Shown one piece after another: positions 12,300 to 25,900 of a stretch of DNA of 64,000 nucleotides (positions within the stretch are counted from its first letter, which is position 1; every line of letters starts with the position of its first letter). Position numbers and translations under genes: made by a program. This DNA comes from Ptiloglossa arizonensis (Eukaryota > Arthropoda > Insecta > Hymenoptera > Colletidae), in assembly GCF_051014685.1 (NCBI RefSeq), contig NC_135060.1:496001-560000 (forward strand), read 5' to 3'. Under the pieces are notes generated by a model. That model saw only the letters and a program-made list of their open reading frames with translations. It did no database searches and was not told where the DNA came from.

Positions 12300-13410
12300 G
12301 AAAATATCGAAATAAAAAACAATTTCTAAACAATACCGTTTACAATAAAATGAGTTTTAAAGTTCCCTAATAACATTTTGTCCAATTAAAAAGTAAAATT
12401 TTTGTTGAAAGGTTTGTATATGCGCATACATATATAGGCAGGGTTTCTAATTGTAAGAGGAATTTCATCGAGAGATATAAAGTTATTTTGAGTTCTTTTC
12501 TTTGATCATTAGTTATATTGTTATTATCCACAATGATCTTATTCTATGAGCATGTTATACTTATAAGGTTTAAAAGAGTATAGAGAACAAGAGAGAGATG
12601 AAATGTCTGTTAATTTCTGCATTTAAGATCTTATGCTCTTATATTACAACAAATGTAAATAAAATAAAATAGTACAAAAAAATATAAAAACACACATGAT
12701 TTGAACATATGTTTATACTGCATACAATATGGAATAACAAAAAAGAATACATATTGAAACATCCTTTTTTATTACAATGTAGGTCAGATTTTTTGAAGAC
12801 AAATATCGGTTAAACAAAATTGATAATGTTACTATATACTTTAAAATAAAGCTTTTTAGACCTTTTCTTGTGAAAAATTAAAAATAATAATATGAAATTA
12901 ATTTTTTTGTTAATGTTTAATTTAACACTTAGCCCGGCCAAATCTACAAGATATTTCTGAGACATAGTGGACCTTAAATAATTCTTAATTAGCTAAAGTT
13001 TACTAAATGAATCCTTCTCAGAAGCTACTGTTGTTACAATTATTAATAGTATTCTTAGACCGATGCAAACATTTAGAAAAAGGTCACCAAGTCTGCAATC
13101 CGTTAACAAGTTCAACAGACCTAATGGCTTTAACTAAAGGTCAGTAAAATATTGCTTTGATAAAGATAAAGCTTTTATATCTATTCACATCGCTTTTAGT
13201 CGTGATGAGATATTTTTGTGAGATATTAAATTGAAGCAGACAGTTAATCCTGCTACAATATTTTCTACTAAAATGTAAAATACACGCTGTCTATTGTTCT
13301 GCAAAAAGTTATTGCTACAATTAAGCATTCGGTAGCAGCATTTCTATATTAGTTATACCTTCCAGTCTTATTTGCTCTGTTATTGTAGGTTTGAACTGTA
13401 CAATTACTAG
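12300..13410. other. Intergenic, nothing recognised
   Basis: AT-rich sequence without a supportable open frame, splice pattern or repeat. Confidence 0.5.
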
Positions 13411-13413
13411 AAT

Positions 13414-13464
13414 GGATATCTTTTCAATTCCTTTCCCTGGAAAGGAATAGGATATCTTTTCAAT
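13414..13464. repeat. Palindrome overlapping 15-bp direct repeats
   Basis: GGATATCTTTTCAAT occurs at 13414-13428 and again, perfectly, at 13450-13464. Between them is a 10-bp perfect palindrome (ATTCCTTTCC at 13427-13436, its complement at 13439-13448) with a 2-base loop. The arrangement resembles a target-site duplication around a tiny hairpin, or a template-switch product. Confidence 0.7.
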
Positions 13465-13989
13465 GTATTACTTATCAATGTTGTTGCTTTAATCTATTTT
13501 TTGTTTTCAAACTTGAAATCATTTAAAGCATTACATTGTAGTGGTTAAACAACATTTTGGGTGCTATTTGTTTTAAAAACAAGAGAACCATTTGACATGA
13601 CATATTAATAATACATATATAATCATAGAAAAACAAAAATTGTTAATGCATGGAGATTCGAATTCGCATCCTTGGAATGGATAGTTAGAAACTTTGCTGT
13701 TATACTAATAATCTTTTTTTTAAATATTCAATAGTGCGATCTATTCATTTACTATGTTATTATTCATTTTATTCACTAAATGACTCAAGGAGGTTCTTCT
13801 GGTCTAGATGTCCAAAAGATTGATTTCAATTTTTTATAGTTTTAAAAAACTTTCTGTTGTTGAAAACATGTTTTTAATTTACTAGATTAAAAAATTAACG
13901 AAGTTATTGGAATTGAAAGGTAACGGAATGCGGGTAAAAGTTGGGCATCTAATATTAGACCTCTGTTTATCTCCAATAGAAATCGGTAA

Positions 13990-14102
13990 TAATGCTCAGT
14001 CGTAGCAATGCTTCTTTGTTTCATAACCAATCACGTAATTCTTTGTTTTATCCGTTGGTTGATGTCGAAATCAATTCAGCGTTAACAATTCAATCAAAAT
14101 GG
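13990..14102 (+). promoter_or_regulatory. Possible first exon ending in ATG plus donor
   Basis: A less AT-rich stretch ends CAATCAAAATG immediately before GTAAGTG at 14103, the pattern of genes whose first exon carries only the start codon. I could not identify a second exon. AG at 14549-14552 followed by a 40-codon open frame is possible but unconvincing. Confidence 0.2.
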
Positions 14103-14109
14103 TAAGTGT

Positions 14110-15440
14110 ATGATCATTTTTACAAATGATGTATAGTATATTAAATATATCATTAAATACTAAAACGTTAACTCCGACACTACTAAGTTAACTACTACTA
14201 TACTTCGACCACAATATTTTTCGCCATATTTGTTTGAACGTGTTAAAAATGTGTGAATATTTGTTAAAAAACTTGTTCTCATAAAGACTATTCAAATATT
14301 TAACACATTGACTTGTCACTTTAAACTGTCTAGGAATCTCATTGTCGACCCATTATAGTATACAGGAAGTCAGGAATCATTTTATATCAGATAATCATCC
14401 TATTCGGAAACGAATAATTTCTCATTCAACTTATTCAAAGTTATTTACGATCTTTTAATTCTTGTATACTGTTAAAGTCAATTTAATTTGAAATCGAGTC
14501 AATTTGATTTTGAAAAAATATTCGATTTACATGAATTTTATTGACCTCCACCAGCATTACTCGAAGGATGTACCAAGCAAGAAAAAATGCATTTTATGTT
14601 ATTTTGAACAAAATATACAGGTTTGTTACCTTGATATATTATTTGAATCAATCTGATGCGAACAAAGGTTTTACTTTTTTTTTAAAGGATGGACATATTT
14701 TTGGTCAGATTTATTATGTGTTTCATTTTTCCGAAAATGTATAATAGTTAATTATAATTCAAGCGTAAGATAAACATTCGGAATTAAATCAAAGCTATAC
14801 TAGTAGCGTTAACGAATGCCGAGCATCAAACATAGCATAAATTTTATATGCGATTCATATTGCTAACAATAAGTGCAATGAACAATAATAAAAAACTTTC
14901 TACCGGGCCAGACCACCTACCACAAATTATTACACATTATAACTCCTGTAGATGTATTGGATCAATAATTGGTAGAAACATCATACGTAAGTACATCTGT
15001 CGTCGTCGCATAAATCGTTGGACAATGATTTAATTTTATCATATCCTCGATGTATTAGTTCTTCATGTGTATATTATATAGATGGAGATAAATCCGACTT
15101 GGAATAACACAAAATTATAAAAACGTTGTTGCAAGATCAAAAATAAATATATAGATAAAAAGACAAGTATAGTTGGCTTGGCGTGTAAAACTCAATCACC
15201 TAAAGAACATTCGGTAATTGTTTGTAAAAAATGTATAAATAAATCTCAGTTTATATTTATATTAATCTAGTTCTAAATTACTACTTCGATTCGGTTTAAG
15301 TTACTAATAAAGCACCCAAAATCAATTATGATCTTTTATATTAAAGAAAAAAGAATTATGTTTACTTTATATAAGCATAATGCGTAAATAATATATAATT
15401 CCTTATACCCATATTTAATGAGTGGTGATTAGATCTATTA
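14110..15440. other. Intergenic, no supported gene
   Basis: Short frames at 14541-14744 and 14848-15033 (+) have no family resemblance. The latter has a hydrophobic start (MRFILLTISA) and an Arg-rich end, but nothing else supports it. Confidence 0.45.
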
Positions 15441-15465
15441 AAATATTATGTTTTCGATGCATATC

Positions 15466-15664
15466 TGTTTGACCCACACCGGAAGCATTGATGTTTTTAG
15501 TTACCGGTGTCCTCCCGAGAACGTACAAGGACGGCCACCGTGGTGGGTTTTAGTGTGTAAGTCCCGATTTGGTGTTTTCGGATGCGGTGAATCCCACATT
15601 CGCCCCGACTCCTCCCCAAGGGGTCAGGGAAGTATTTCGAAGATCTCCCATACGTAAAAAAAAA
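15466..15664 (+). mobile_element. Non-LTR retroposon 3' fragment (or SINE)
   Basis: This GC-rich island of about 200 bp is unlike its AT-rich surroundings. It contains GGTGGGTTTTAGTGTGTAAG and CTCCTCCCCAAGGGGTCAGG and ends in a run of nine A. GC-rich body, abrupt edges and an A-tail fit the 3' end of a 5'-truncated retroposon. The GGTGGGTTTTAGT block reminds me of R1-clade 3' regions, but I am not certain. No target-site duplication was recognised. Confidence 0.45.
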
Positions 15665-15669
15665 GTCAC

Positions 15670-16492
15670 TTCAAAGAAGTACATCATTCTAACTGTTATT
15701 ATTTCTCTATTCAGACAAATAAAATAAATTCCATACAAAACACTACTAACTCTCTTCGTGATAACTTCAACCACTGATATAAATCTACATAAGAGTGTAC
15801 CTACACGTAATGAAGCATAAGAATTATTTAAGCATATACCCTTAGATGTCTTGTTATGGCCCGTTGACGCTCTTGAAAAAAAACATAATTGAAGGGATTA
15901 CATTAAACTTTTATTGTCTACATAGTTGCGTAAAAATTTACATTACATATGTATATATAATGTAATCTTACATTTACATTTGAACTAACTTAAGTCTGTG
16001 ACGATAAACAAACAGAAATACAGTTGTACTGTACCATTTATAACTCTAAATCAGATAATTTACTGACTAATATAAAAATGTCAAAAATTTTGTGTTCGTT
16101 AAAACGAAGTTCAACCGATTTAAAATTCATACAAATTGAACCGTAGCTAATCGTAGAAAGTCAAACAGTGCGCATGCGCACTTATGTGTGTGTGTATGTA
16201 TAATAAAGTTCCGTTGTGCTAGCTTGAATTACGTGAATGTGTAGCAATTCGCGCCAGTAGCGATGACAGCAGACGACCACAGATATTGGTTTGGTTTGTA
16301 AGCATTGTTCCGTTTGTTTAAATTCAAACAGTTGTGACTATTTAGACATAATTGAGTGCAATTCATGTTGTCATATCGGTGTCGTAAATGAATTTATTAC
16401 ATTTATACAGGACAAGAACTAATTTTGATGATTAGAATGACGAATGAATAATCGTGAAAGTTCGGTCTTCTGTAAAATAGCGCACAAACAAC
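15670..16492 (+). promoter_or_regulatory. Upstream region and 5' UTR of the SLC17 gene
   Basis: No coding frame is supported. From about 16140 the sequence becomes CpG-richer (GTGCGCATGCGCAC at 16169-16182) and leads into the transporter start at 16493. The promoter and 5' UTR therefore probably lie at 16.15-16.49 kb; no exact start site is visible. Confidence 0.4.
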
Positions 16493-17171
16493 ATGGAAGT
16501 ACTAGATCCTAGTGTCTCGAGAGATGACCAGCCTTTGTATATCAACGATTCCTTGGAAATAGGTCTGTCTCTAATAGTATACACTATTCACCGCCACAGC
16601 TTGCATGAACGTAGGAAGACATTGTTTGGAAACAAAAGATTGACGAAGCAACGCACGAACTCTTCACAGTACTGTCACCTGTCAAAGTTTTTGTACGCTT
16701 TGTTTCATTTGTACTAAACTGAAAATACTTTGAAATCATCAATTTTTTACGGTTATTTTTTAAAAACATACGTTATGATCACACCTCAGATATTTAATCA
16801 TTTATATACATAGTATACGGATAGAAAGATTTGCGGTAAACAATGAAAGGAATATATGAATACAATAAAACCAAATTATAACAACAAATGTTGAAAATGA
16901 AAAAAAAAACGAGATTCTACAACATATTATCAGAAGATGTGCCAGGTTAACAAAACAACTTCACACACTGTTGAATGTATAATTAATGCTTATAAGTAAG
17001 GTATTAGGAATAGTGATATTAAATATTTAAAGAATATTTCTTCTTAATTTGTTACTAAATGTAGTATTTTGGAATATCAACCTTATTTCTCATTTATCTT
17101 AACTCCTTAGCTTCAAACATTATTATACATTGTAAATTAAACATTAGCAAAAAATTGTAGATTTATGAAAC

Positions 17172-17264
<93 letters not shown>

Positions 17265-20200
17265 TATGACAAACAGAAACTACAGACTTGTCCAAATACA
17301 TTAGCATGCAATTTATACAGACAATCAATTCCAAGAAAATTGCATAAAAAGCATCGTAACTGATTATTAACAACACATAATATACTATTTGGCATAGTGT
17401 ATACTATTTGACAATTACCTACATGTTTTGTAGCTTGATACATGAATTTACTGAATGTTTTATTTAAATAAATTATAAATTATTCTTGGAAAATAAAAGG
17501 AAAGTATAAACATATGTTAATAGCAGTTTCGCAAAATTAATCTCTAACTATATTGCTATTAATTGATAATAATAGGTAACTTATGTATAAAAACAGATTT
17601 AACATTGTCATGCAGAATACTAATATTAAACTAGCTTATTTTATAAGCACTATAATCAGTAGTTGATAAATACAACTTCAATTTTTTGAACATTCTTTAC
17701 ATTTAAGCATTATTTAGTATAGTTATACAAAAGGCAGTATACAGTCAATTAAATTAATATTTGCACACACTAGAATTTTTACTTACAAATTTAACATTTT
17801 TGGTTTTAATGACCATAATTTAAAAAAAGTGCAACAAAAATGGGAATTCAATCTACATTCAAATTTTATTCTGATCCCAAACATAAGGCACTAATTGTGC
17901 AAGAATATTTACTTTATAATTGTCCAAAGTTACTGTAAATACATCTCCCGAGTCCAGACCTAAATCCAATTGAAAATGTGTGGAATAAATTAGAAATAAA
18001 GAATTAAAAAGACTACAAGAACATTGAAGGAAAGTTTAAAACAAAGATGAAAAGAAGAATGGAATAACATAGATATTGTTTTATTAAATAATTTTTATAC
18101 TTTTGTTAATTAAATAATTTATATTAATGTAATATATAAAAAAATATTTATATTTATTGTCATGAATGAAATTAGAGTGTGATAAAGCAAAAATTCTAGA
18201 GTGTCCGAATATTAATTTGATTTACTGTATTTACATTTAATTATGCAATTTTGTTTTCAGTTAGTGCATCGGATATACCATCAGATACAAAGTCATGTAT
18301 AAAAACAAGGTATACATTGGGTTTCTTAGGATTTCTAGGTTTTGCTCTTGTGTATGCTATGAGAGTAAATTTATCTGTGGCTATTGTTTCAATGGTTAAT
18401 CAGACAGTAGTAGTGCCACCTACTGATAATAATGATACCACCAATGTTTACTATAATGACAACCTCAGGAATAAAACCTTTATAACAGTAAGTTTTGTTA
18501 TTTTTTGAATGCTTAATATCTGTTTTAATTATTATATAATTAATATTTTTCATACTTTCCAATATTCATTTTGTAATTTTCATTAATGCTCAATATGAAT
18601 ATTTATTAGTCTTCACACGCGCGTGCGCGCGTATAAAATGTATTCTTTTTTTCAATAAAATATTCAATTAAAGTGTATATGTATAATACAACATGTGCAC
18701 ATTTAATATTGATTCAGATCAAATGTCAATATTAGTTGTGCTCGGTTATCATGTCTATTACTCATATAAATTTATCACTTTTGATATGACCTAAGTATAT
18801 GGATGTAACATACATTATACGCCTACATTCTTTACTTTTATCTTATTATATTCTACTTTTTTTAAAGTTTGATTTAAATAAAATATTTTGACAGCTTTTT
18901 TTATATTCTAAATAACATTTTTTTTTCCACCCTTATCATTCTTAATGTAAACTAAATGAATAGTGCCCTTTTGTGTATGATTTAAAAGTTCTATTTAAGA
19001 TTAATATAATTTATTGATACTGAAAATAAATTATAATTTTTAAAGAGTTCAGGAGAATTTACTTGGGATGAAAAGACACAAGGTATTATATTGGGGGCTT
19101 TTTTCGTTGGCTATGTAATTACAAATGTCCCAGGTGGTAGAATGGCAGAGATATATGGTGGAAAATTAATATATGGATTGGGAGTATTTCTGACTGCTGT
19201 ATTGACTGTAATTAGTCCTTTTGCAGCATATGCAGGATTAGTACCATTTTTAGCTGTTCGAATAGCAGAAGGATTCACAGAGGTAAATTTTTTTATGATG
19301 AAAAAAAATAATCACATCTCAAACAAGATTTATTAATTTTTCATTGTGTTTCGAATAGGGTGTTACATTCCCTGCAATGCATAGTATGTTAGCACACTGG
19401 GTACCTCCTTTGGAAAGAAACAAATTTGCTGCTATAGTGTATGCAGGTAATTAATATATCATTTTTAATATATATTTAATTTATCATATTTACTTTCATG
19501 TAGGTATAAATTTTGGAACTGTTGTATCATTACCAGTGAGTGGATGGTTATGTTCATTACAACTTTGGGGCGGATGGCCACTTGCATTTTATTTATTTGG
19601 AGGGCTTGGCATTGTATGGTATGCATTTTGGTTGATTTTTATATTTGACACACCTGCAGAGCATACAAAAATTGATCCTCTTGAAAGAGCATATATTGAG
19701 GCTACCGTGGAAAAGAAAAATCAGGTTCATTTTAGTTTTGTTACAGTGTCATATACAGATTTTTTTACTGATTAAAATTACCGTTGCTTATATCAAAAAC
19801 AGGTTAATAACTCCAGTGTTCCTTGGTCATCAATATTTACATCACTACCTATATGGGCTATAGCAATATCACAATGTGGACAGGCATGGGCGTTTTATAC
19901 TCTTTTAATAGAATTACCGACATATATGAACAAAATCTTGCATTTCGATGTACAACAGGATGCATTTCTTTCAACATTACCTTATTTAAGTTCTTGGTTA
20001 GTCGGACTCGGTATTTCAAGTCTTGCAGATGCCCTTCTTGTCCGTCAGCTTTTTTCTCCTTTAGCATCAATGAAGTTATGGAACACTGTGGCTACAGTAG
20101 GACCCAGTCTCAGTTTTATTGGTGCTATTTGGGCTGGACGTGATAGTTTAACTGTAATGATGATGCTTGCTGGCTTAGGATCCCTGCAGGGTGCAGTGTA

Positions 20201-20525
20201 TGCTGGGAATCAAATGAATCATATTGCTTTAGCACCACAATATGCAGGAACCCTCTATGGTCTTACAAATGCTGCATCAAATGCTTGTGGGTTCTTGGCA
20301 CCATATGTTATTGGAAGTATAATTGAAGGACATGTCAGTATGATTGAATGTACACTTTCTTTTGTTATTAAGAATGAACTTATTTTTAGTAAATCATTAC
20401 AGGAAACACTGGCTCGTTGGCATACAGTGTTTTGGATGGCAGCAGGAATAAACATGGCAAGCAATTGTTTTTACCTAATATTTGCATCTGCTACAGAACA
20501 ACCTTGGAGTAAAGGTACAAGTTGA
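16493..20525 (+). CDS. SLC17-family anion transporter (sialin-like), seven exons
   Basis: Exons 16493-16562, 18261-18487, 19046-19282, 19359-19446, 19504-19724, 19803-20333 and 20403-20525 give 498 residues, the usual SLC17 size. The first transmembrane helix contains [22 protein letters not shown], a hallmark of the family. It is followed by a long loop with N-glycosylation sequons (NQT, NDT, NKT) before TM2. [19 protein letters not shown] and the later [10 protein letters not shown] segment also fit SLC17. Family knowledge: these 12-helix MFS proteins move organic anions or sialic acid, or phosphate with sodium or protons, at lysosomal, vesicular or plasma membranes; substrate cannot be read here. 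The last intron is only 69 bp, a multiple of three and free of stops. A Tc1 element fills the end of intron 1. Confidence 0.92.
17176..17260. repeat. (TA)n microsatellite
   Basis: About 42 uninterrupted TA units lie inside intron 1 of the SLC17 gene. The array is probably length-polymorphic. Confidence 0.97.
17742..18227 (+). mobile_element. Internally deleted Tc1-like element with both ends
   Basis: The left end (from 17742, CAGTCAATTAAATTAATATT) and the inverted right end (to 18227) match over about 44 bases, both ending in CAGT/ACTG and flanked by TA at 17740-17741 and 18228-18229. The right repeat contains GAGTGTCCGAATA, typical of Tc1 ends. Inside, the plus strand retains degraded transposase: [13 protein letters not shown] near 17875 and [15 protein letters not shown] near 17955, the latter including the third catalytic Glu. 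Frames are broken by shifts and stops and the N-terminal half is missing, so it is non-autonomous. Confidence 0.85.
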
Positions 20526-22928
20526 TGACAAAACTTCATTAAACGCGAAATATTTAGTATGGAGAATAATTTATCGCTAGACCGAGTCGCGCTCAGTTCG
20601 TTTTAGTCATTAATTCATATGTTGATAATTTTTGTCAGTTTGCACAAATTTTATCTTTCAATTGCAAATTTAATACAATGTCAAGTTCTTGTAATTGAAG
20701 AAGTCTCAGCCTAGTAAAATTTATTATATTAATTTGCTAAAATAACATTAAATTAGCAAATAAATGTAAAAATTTCATGCATCAGTATTTAGTATTGTAT
20801 TAGTGAAGTATTGAATGTACTTTATATGACATTCCAATGCAGCTATTTACATGACAATATAACATTTGATAATAGTATATACTTAATTTTCGGTATTTAA
20901 ATCGATTTTTTAATACCTAGATTGGAATAAATTAATGTTAACTTTAACATAAAAATAATTTAATTTATTTTAATATCATTATAAAGAAATGCAAATATTA
21001 TTGCAAATATTGCAAATATTTTTTATATCTAAGTGCAAAGAGCACTGAAAAGTCTATATTCTTGTTTGTATGCAAGGGTTTCATTTGTAGCATATATGTA
21101 ACGTATAACACAAAACAAAGAAATACGATTTCTAAACAAATTATATTTTTTTTTTATATTTTTGATTTATAATGACAAAGGGTGATAAATTTCAATTTCA
21201 CACTTTTTATGGTGATAACCAATAGTAATATGGTGCATAAATTTAAATTAAAAATATAATGATATAAATTTCTTCATAGAAAATACAAAAGTATTTGTAA
21301 AAATGATGCATTTAGATATTAAAGATACCACCGTAATCTTCGGTTTTGAGACAAAAAATTGGGTTTGCAAACAGTTCTTGAATTCGAAGTTGCACTGAGA
21401 ATTTGTTTTGAAATTGAAATGTCTCCGGTTCGAAGCCGGATTTTGTCGGCACATTTGCTGGTCGCTCAATTCGACAAGTCTAAAACGCTAAAAAAATATA
21501 AACAATGGTGGAGGTAACTCTATGCTTAAAATTTGAGAACAAAATTCTGTGTTGAAACTGAGGATTACTGTTCTATGTCAGTGTGATACAAACTTTTATA
21601 AAGACAATTCTTAGATATCAATTAAACTGTTACCCTTCACGTAGGATAACAATTTAGTAACTTATATAATGTCGTTATTTTGTCTAAAAAATAAATAAAT
21701 AATTAAATAAAAAGAAAAAAGGAAATAAAATGTTATTAGTATACTATAATAAATATAATTTATAACATTTTATCCATCTAAATTATTAATAACAAATTGT
21801 AATTATTGCATATAATTTGTGTGATAACATATTTCAAAAAAGAAAGATTTATTTTTTCTGAATTTAAGATGAAAATGCTTATACTTCATTGTAATCATAA
21901 TTTATTTTTTTTATTTTCTAAAATGATTAGTGTTCATTGTCCATTTTCAAGTAACGTCAACGGATTAAAGATAATGAACATTTCGATACACATAAAGTAA
22001 ATAAAACATATTACTATTATGATTAAAAGAGTTATACTTTATTTATAAATTAATTACAAAAAGCTGTTTATTGTAGACAGTTGTACAAAAGAAATAAAAG
22101 AAACAATCACCATAAATATTTATGTAAACACCAAGTTTTACTTACTTAATTCCTTACCTCTTTTTTGTACTAAGATATGAAAACTGTATGTGAAAATAAA
22201 TCATGTACATAAAATTAAAAACTTCCCATTTTAGAAATTGTACATGAAAGTGTGAAATTGTTATTTAACGTATTTAAACAGTATAAATGACGGAAATTAT
22301 ATTTTGTACAGTAAAAGTTGGATAATTTAAAAATATTTTTGCATACAACTCAAAAACTAAAGCCAAGCGGCAGTGTTATGTACTGAAACAAGTTATTTAG
22401 AATGACATCCTTAAGAACACATTTTATTATCATTTAAATTAGTAAGAGGGACCATTTTCTAAACAATTATTGAAAAAGTTAACATCTTGGAGAATGCTAA
22501 ATAAATAATTCATACATACCTTTCTTTCTGGATTCATAATTTACACTGTAATACAAATTTTATATTCAGTAAAAAGTACATATGTGGAGAGTATTGTTTT
22601 TCTGTAAAAATGTAGAAGTTAATATTATATTACGTATTTTAGAAATTTATAAATAAATTTTATATAAATAATTTACGTATATTACAATTTAATTATAAAT
22701 TAATAATACATTTTTTTAATTCGACTTTAATTTCTCGCTAATTTGTTAGTAAGTGTTATTTGAATGGTATACGAAGTTTAATGTATGTACATATAAGTAC
22801 ATATAATGTAATTTATTTTCCAGCGAGCTTCATAGAAATATAAGAAAAATATAGTCTGAATTAGAAGTTTGTTCAATCTTGCTCCCAAATTGCTTTGATA
22901 ATTTCTAAATGCAATTTAGAATAAAGTG
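20526..22928. other. Convergent 3' regions of SLC17 and CIP2A genes
   Basis: This 2.4 kb AT-rich region lies between two tail-to-tail genes and probably contains both 3' UTRs. GCAAATATT is repeated near 20990-21020. TCCGGTTCGAAGCCGGA near 21423 folds like a tRNA T-arm but has no tRNA around it. No gene is supported. Confidence 0.55.
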
Positions 22929-25900
22929 TTAGCTTGTGTTTAAATCTTCTTTTTTCTTAGCAGTAAGTTCAAAAATCATGTCTCGCATGCGGCTTAAATT
23001 CATCAGTTCTTCCCTCATCTTCTTGAGAGATTCTTCTTTCTCTGCGATATTTTGCTCGTATGTATGCACTAATTGTGATAATTGTTGAGTTTCTTGTTGA
23101 AGCGCAGAAATATCTTTTTGATAGGATTGAATTTCCGCATCTTTCAATTCTATTACCTGCTCAATATTGAACATTAAGTAACAATTGTATTAACATCTTT
23201 TAGTTTGTTCAAACATACCTGATCCTTTTTATTAAGTTGATCTTGCATTTTGTGGAGAAGTTTGGACAATTCGTGATTCTTATTGACCATTTCTGTAGTT
23301 TTCGCATTCGCATTTGTACATTCAGCTTCTAATTCTTTTATTTTTTTAGTTAAAACTTCGATTCTATTAATACTGTTTTCCATTTCATGCTTGTATTGTG
23401 TAAGCAATATGTTTAAGTGATCAATGTTGGCAGACTTCTCTGTTACTATCTTTTTTAATCCACTGATTTCCTATGGATGCAATTTTTATTTAAGTTTTTA
23501 TGCAAATTTCTTTTTCTACTGTTACAAATACATTATAAAAACTATCAACCTGGTTTTTAATGGCAACTGCCTTTTTACTTTGATTTTCCGCTTCAGCAAA
23601 TTTTACTGCTAATGTAGATTTCACTCCTTCCAAACATTGTTGTGTGTCAAATAGCATTTGATGCAAACGACTGGATTCAGCTACTATTTGTGCAAGCCTG
23701 TGTTGTAAACTAGTTCCATGATTGTTTGCTGCCTCTAAACTGGATTGCATAGCCCGTTCGGCATGTCTCATTGCTGCTAACTTTCATATTGCAATCAGAT
23801 AATGAGTATAATACAATACAGCTTCTTTGAATACGATACAAAATACATAAATAGTAAGTCCCGATTAAGTGACCACCGAATCGGAATTGACTGTAAGCCT
23901 TCATTTAAAAAGGATCCCGGTTTTATTTCATGAATTGGCGTTATTTTTTATCTTGAACTGGAGCCTCACATTGCACGTAATGTTTGATGGAGTGGAGTGA
24001 ACGGAATATGTATACCAAGTTTTGAACTGCCTGTAACCGACTCGTCCATTAATCAAAATTTTAATTTGTACATTTTTCATTATATCTTCGTGACAGTATT
24101 ACTGATGGATTAGCAACATTTTTCCGGTGAAAACAAATATCAAACATGACCTTATTTAGACTACTTTTAATTATCAGTAAATACCTAAATTCAAATTCTT
24201 TTTAAAAACCTTTAGACTACCTGCTATTAAAAATAGTCCAAAACTCGTCAATCCATGAATATTATTCTCAAGAAAGTATCATGAAAAATATAACAATTTA
24301 GGTTTTTATTAATAGATGAAATTCGATTTCGCATGCATGTCTCGTCCTCGATTATCGGCCATGGGCCACGAGTTTCGACAAGTCGCTGACACTGAATACA
24401 CAAAAAAGTGCTGATGATTCCGTAGCCACTTTTATTAAAGGTGAAAAGTTAGCATTTACTTAGGGAACACTATACCTTATATTCGTACAATTCCATTATT
24501 GCTGACGTGGTAATATCACCCAGTTGATTTGATTCATAAGCGCTTTCCAATTTTGCTAAAAACGCATCGAGTCGTTCTTCTTGTACAAAAGAAAAAAGTG
24601 GAGCCATTTCGCTATTTGAAGTTACAGACATTTTATTTCCAACACTTGCTACCATGCCAGAGGTACTCTGTACCAATATCAGAGGTTCCAATTGCTTCAT
24701 ACAATGCGCCACCGCGGAAACACTTGTCACAAGAAAACATTGGGTACAATTTAAGTGCGATAGTAAATTTGTCTAGAGTTATCATCAATAAAAATTAAAA
24801 TAATTAATTGCCAAGAATATTTAGTGCTACAAAGGAAAGTCACAGCAAAGTTGCCAATTTCAACCATTTCTTTTTATGAAACTAAATTGAGAATAAAAGG
24901 ATATGTATTTAACGATTTACAAACCATAACACGTGCAACCTTTTAAATAACATTACCGTCATTTAAACAAATATCCCAAAACATAGAAAACTTTTGTGTC
25001 AGTCAATGCACACCTCCATTTTAATAAAATAATCCTTCCATTTTTGTTCAGGATTCACCACATGGTTGAAATTAGTAACTCTATTTCTGTAATTTATCCT
25101 TATTAAGAATGAAAATACAATAATTTATTTAAATCACAATTCTCTGTTTAATCACATACATTCTAAAAAATATTTTGAACGTGTTGTGATAAAACTTACC
25201 ATTCTTGCGGGAATCCTACAGTTGATGTCAACTGTAAAACTTTTTGTTTAACATCTCCATCGCCTGTAAATAGTGCATGTGCCATTGTCATTTGAATCTG
25301 TCTTTTTCGAAGTAGTTCAGAATATAATGTTAACCAATTTGAATTATGAGCTGCCAAGTCAGCTGTTAAAGCTAATGCATGAATACATAGATTTGTAGTA
25401 GGATTCTGAAAAGTTTGAGAATAGAATTATATCCATCATGAAGATACCATCATCATACAATAAGAAAAAGGAATACTTGAATAAAATTTCCTGGAAAATC
25501 ACCAGCAGTACATGTTTCAGAATCCAACATTGGACTCAATAATTTATGTATTGTATGCTCATTCAAGGACTGCATAACATTTGCTCTAAGTGTAGGAATT
25601 TTAACCATTTCCTGAAATAATTGCATTAATTCTGCTAGTCTCATTTCTGTTTCCAAACTTAATTCCTGTATGCCTTGAATTTCATTGTTTTCCGAATTTA
25701 TGATAAGCATCAAAACAGAAGCATCCAATTCTGTAAGTACTTGGGCAGACGTTTTAGTACGTCGTGCATCAATTACAGCGACTCTTACCAAAGTTAATGC
25801 TTTAGAACACACCTAGTTTAAAAATATTATTTTCATTAATTTTTTAACATTATTTATCTTTATTCATGGAGATAAAGAAAGCAATCTCTTAAAATGAAGA

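Noticed and set aside
14848..15033. 61-codon frame with hydrophobic start and Arg/Cys-rich end, possible secreted peptide
   Set aside because: No signal-peptide cleavage pattern, no cysteine framework, no splice or promoter support.
17137..17376. 79-codon minus frame with Ile-Tyr repeats
   Set aside because: It is a translation of the (TA)n microsatellite.
21418..21440. Perfect tRNA T-arm-like hairpin TCCGGTTCGAAGCCGGA
   Set aside because: No A box, anticodon arm or acceptor stem within 80 bases on either strand.
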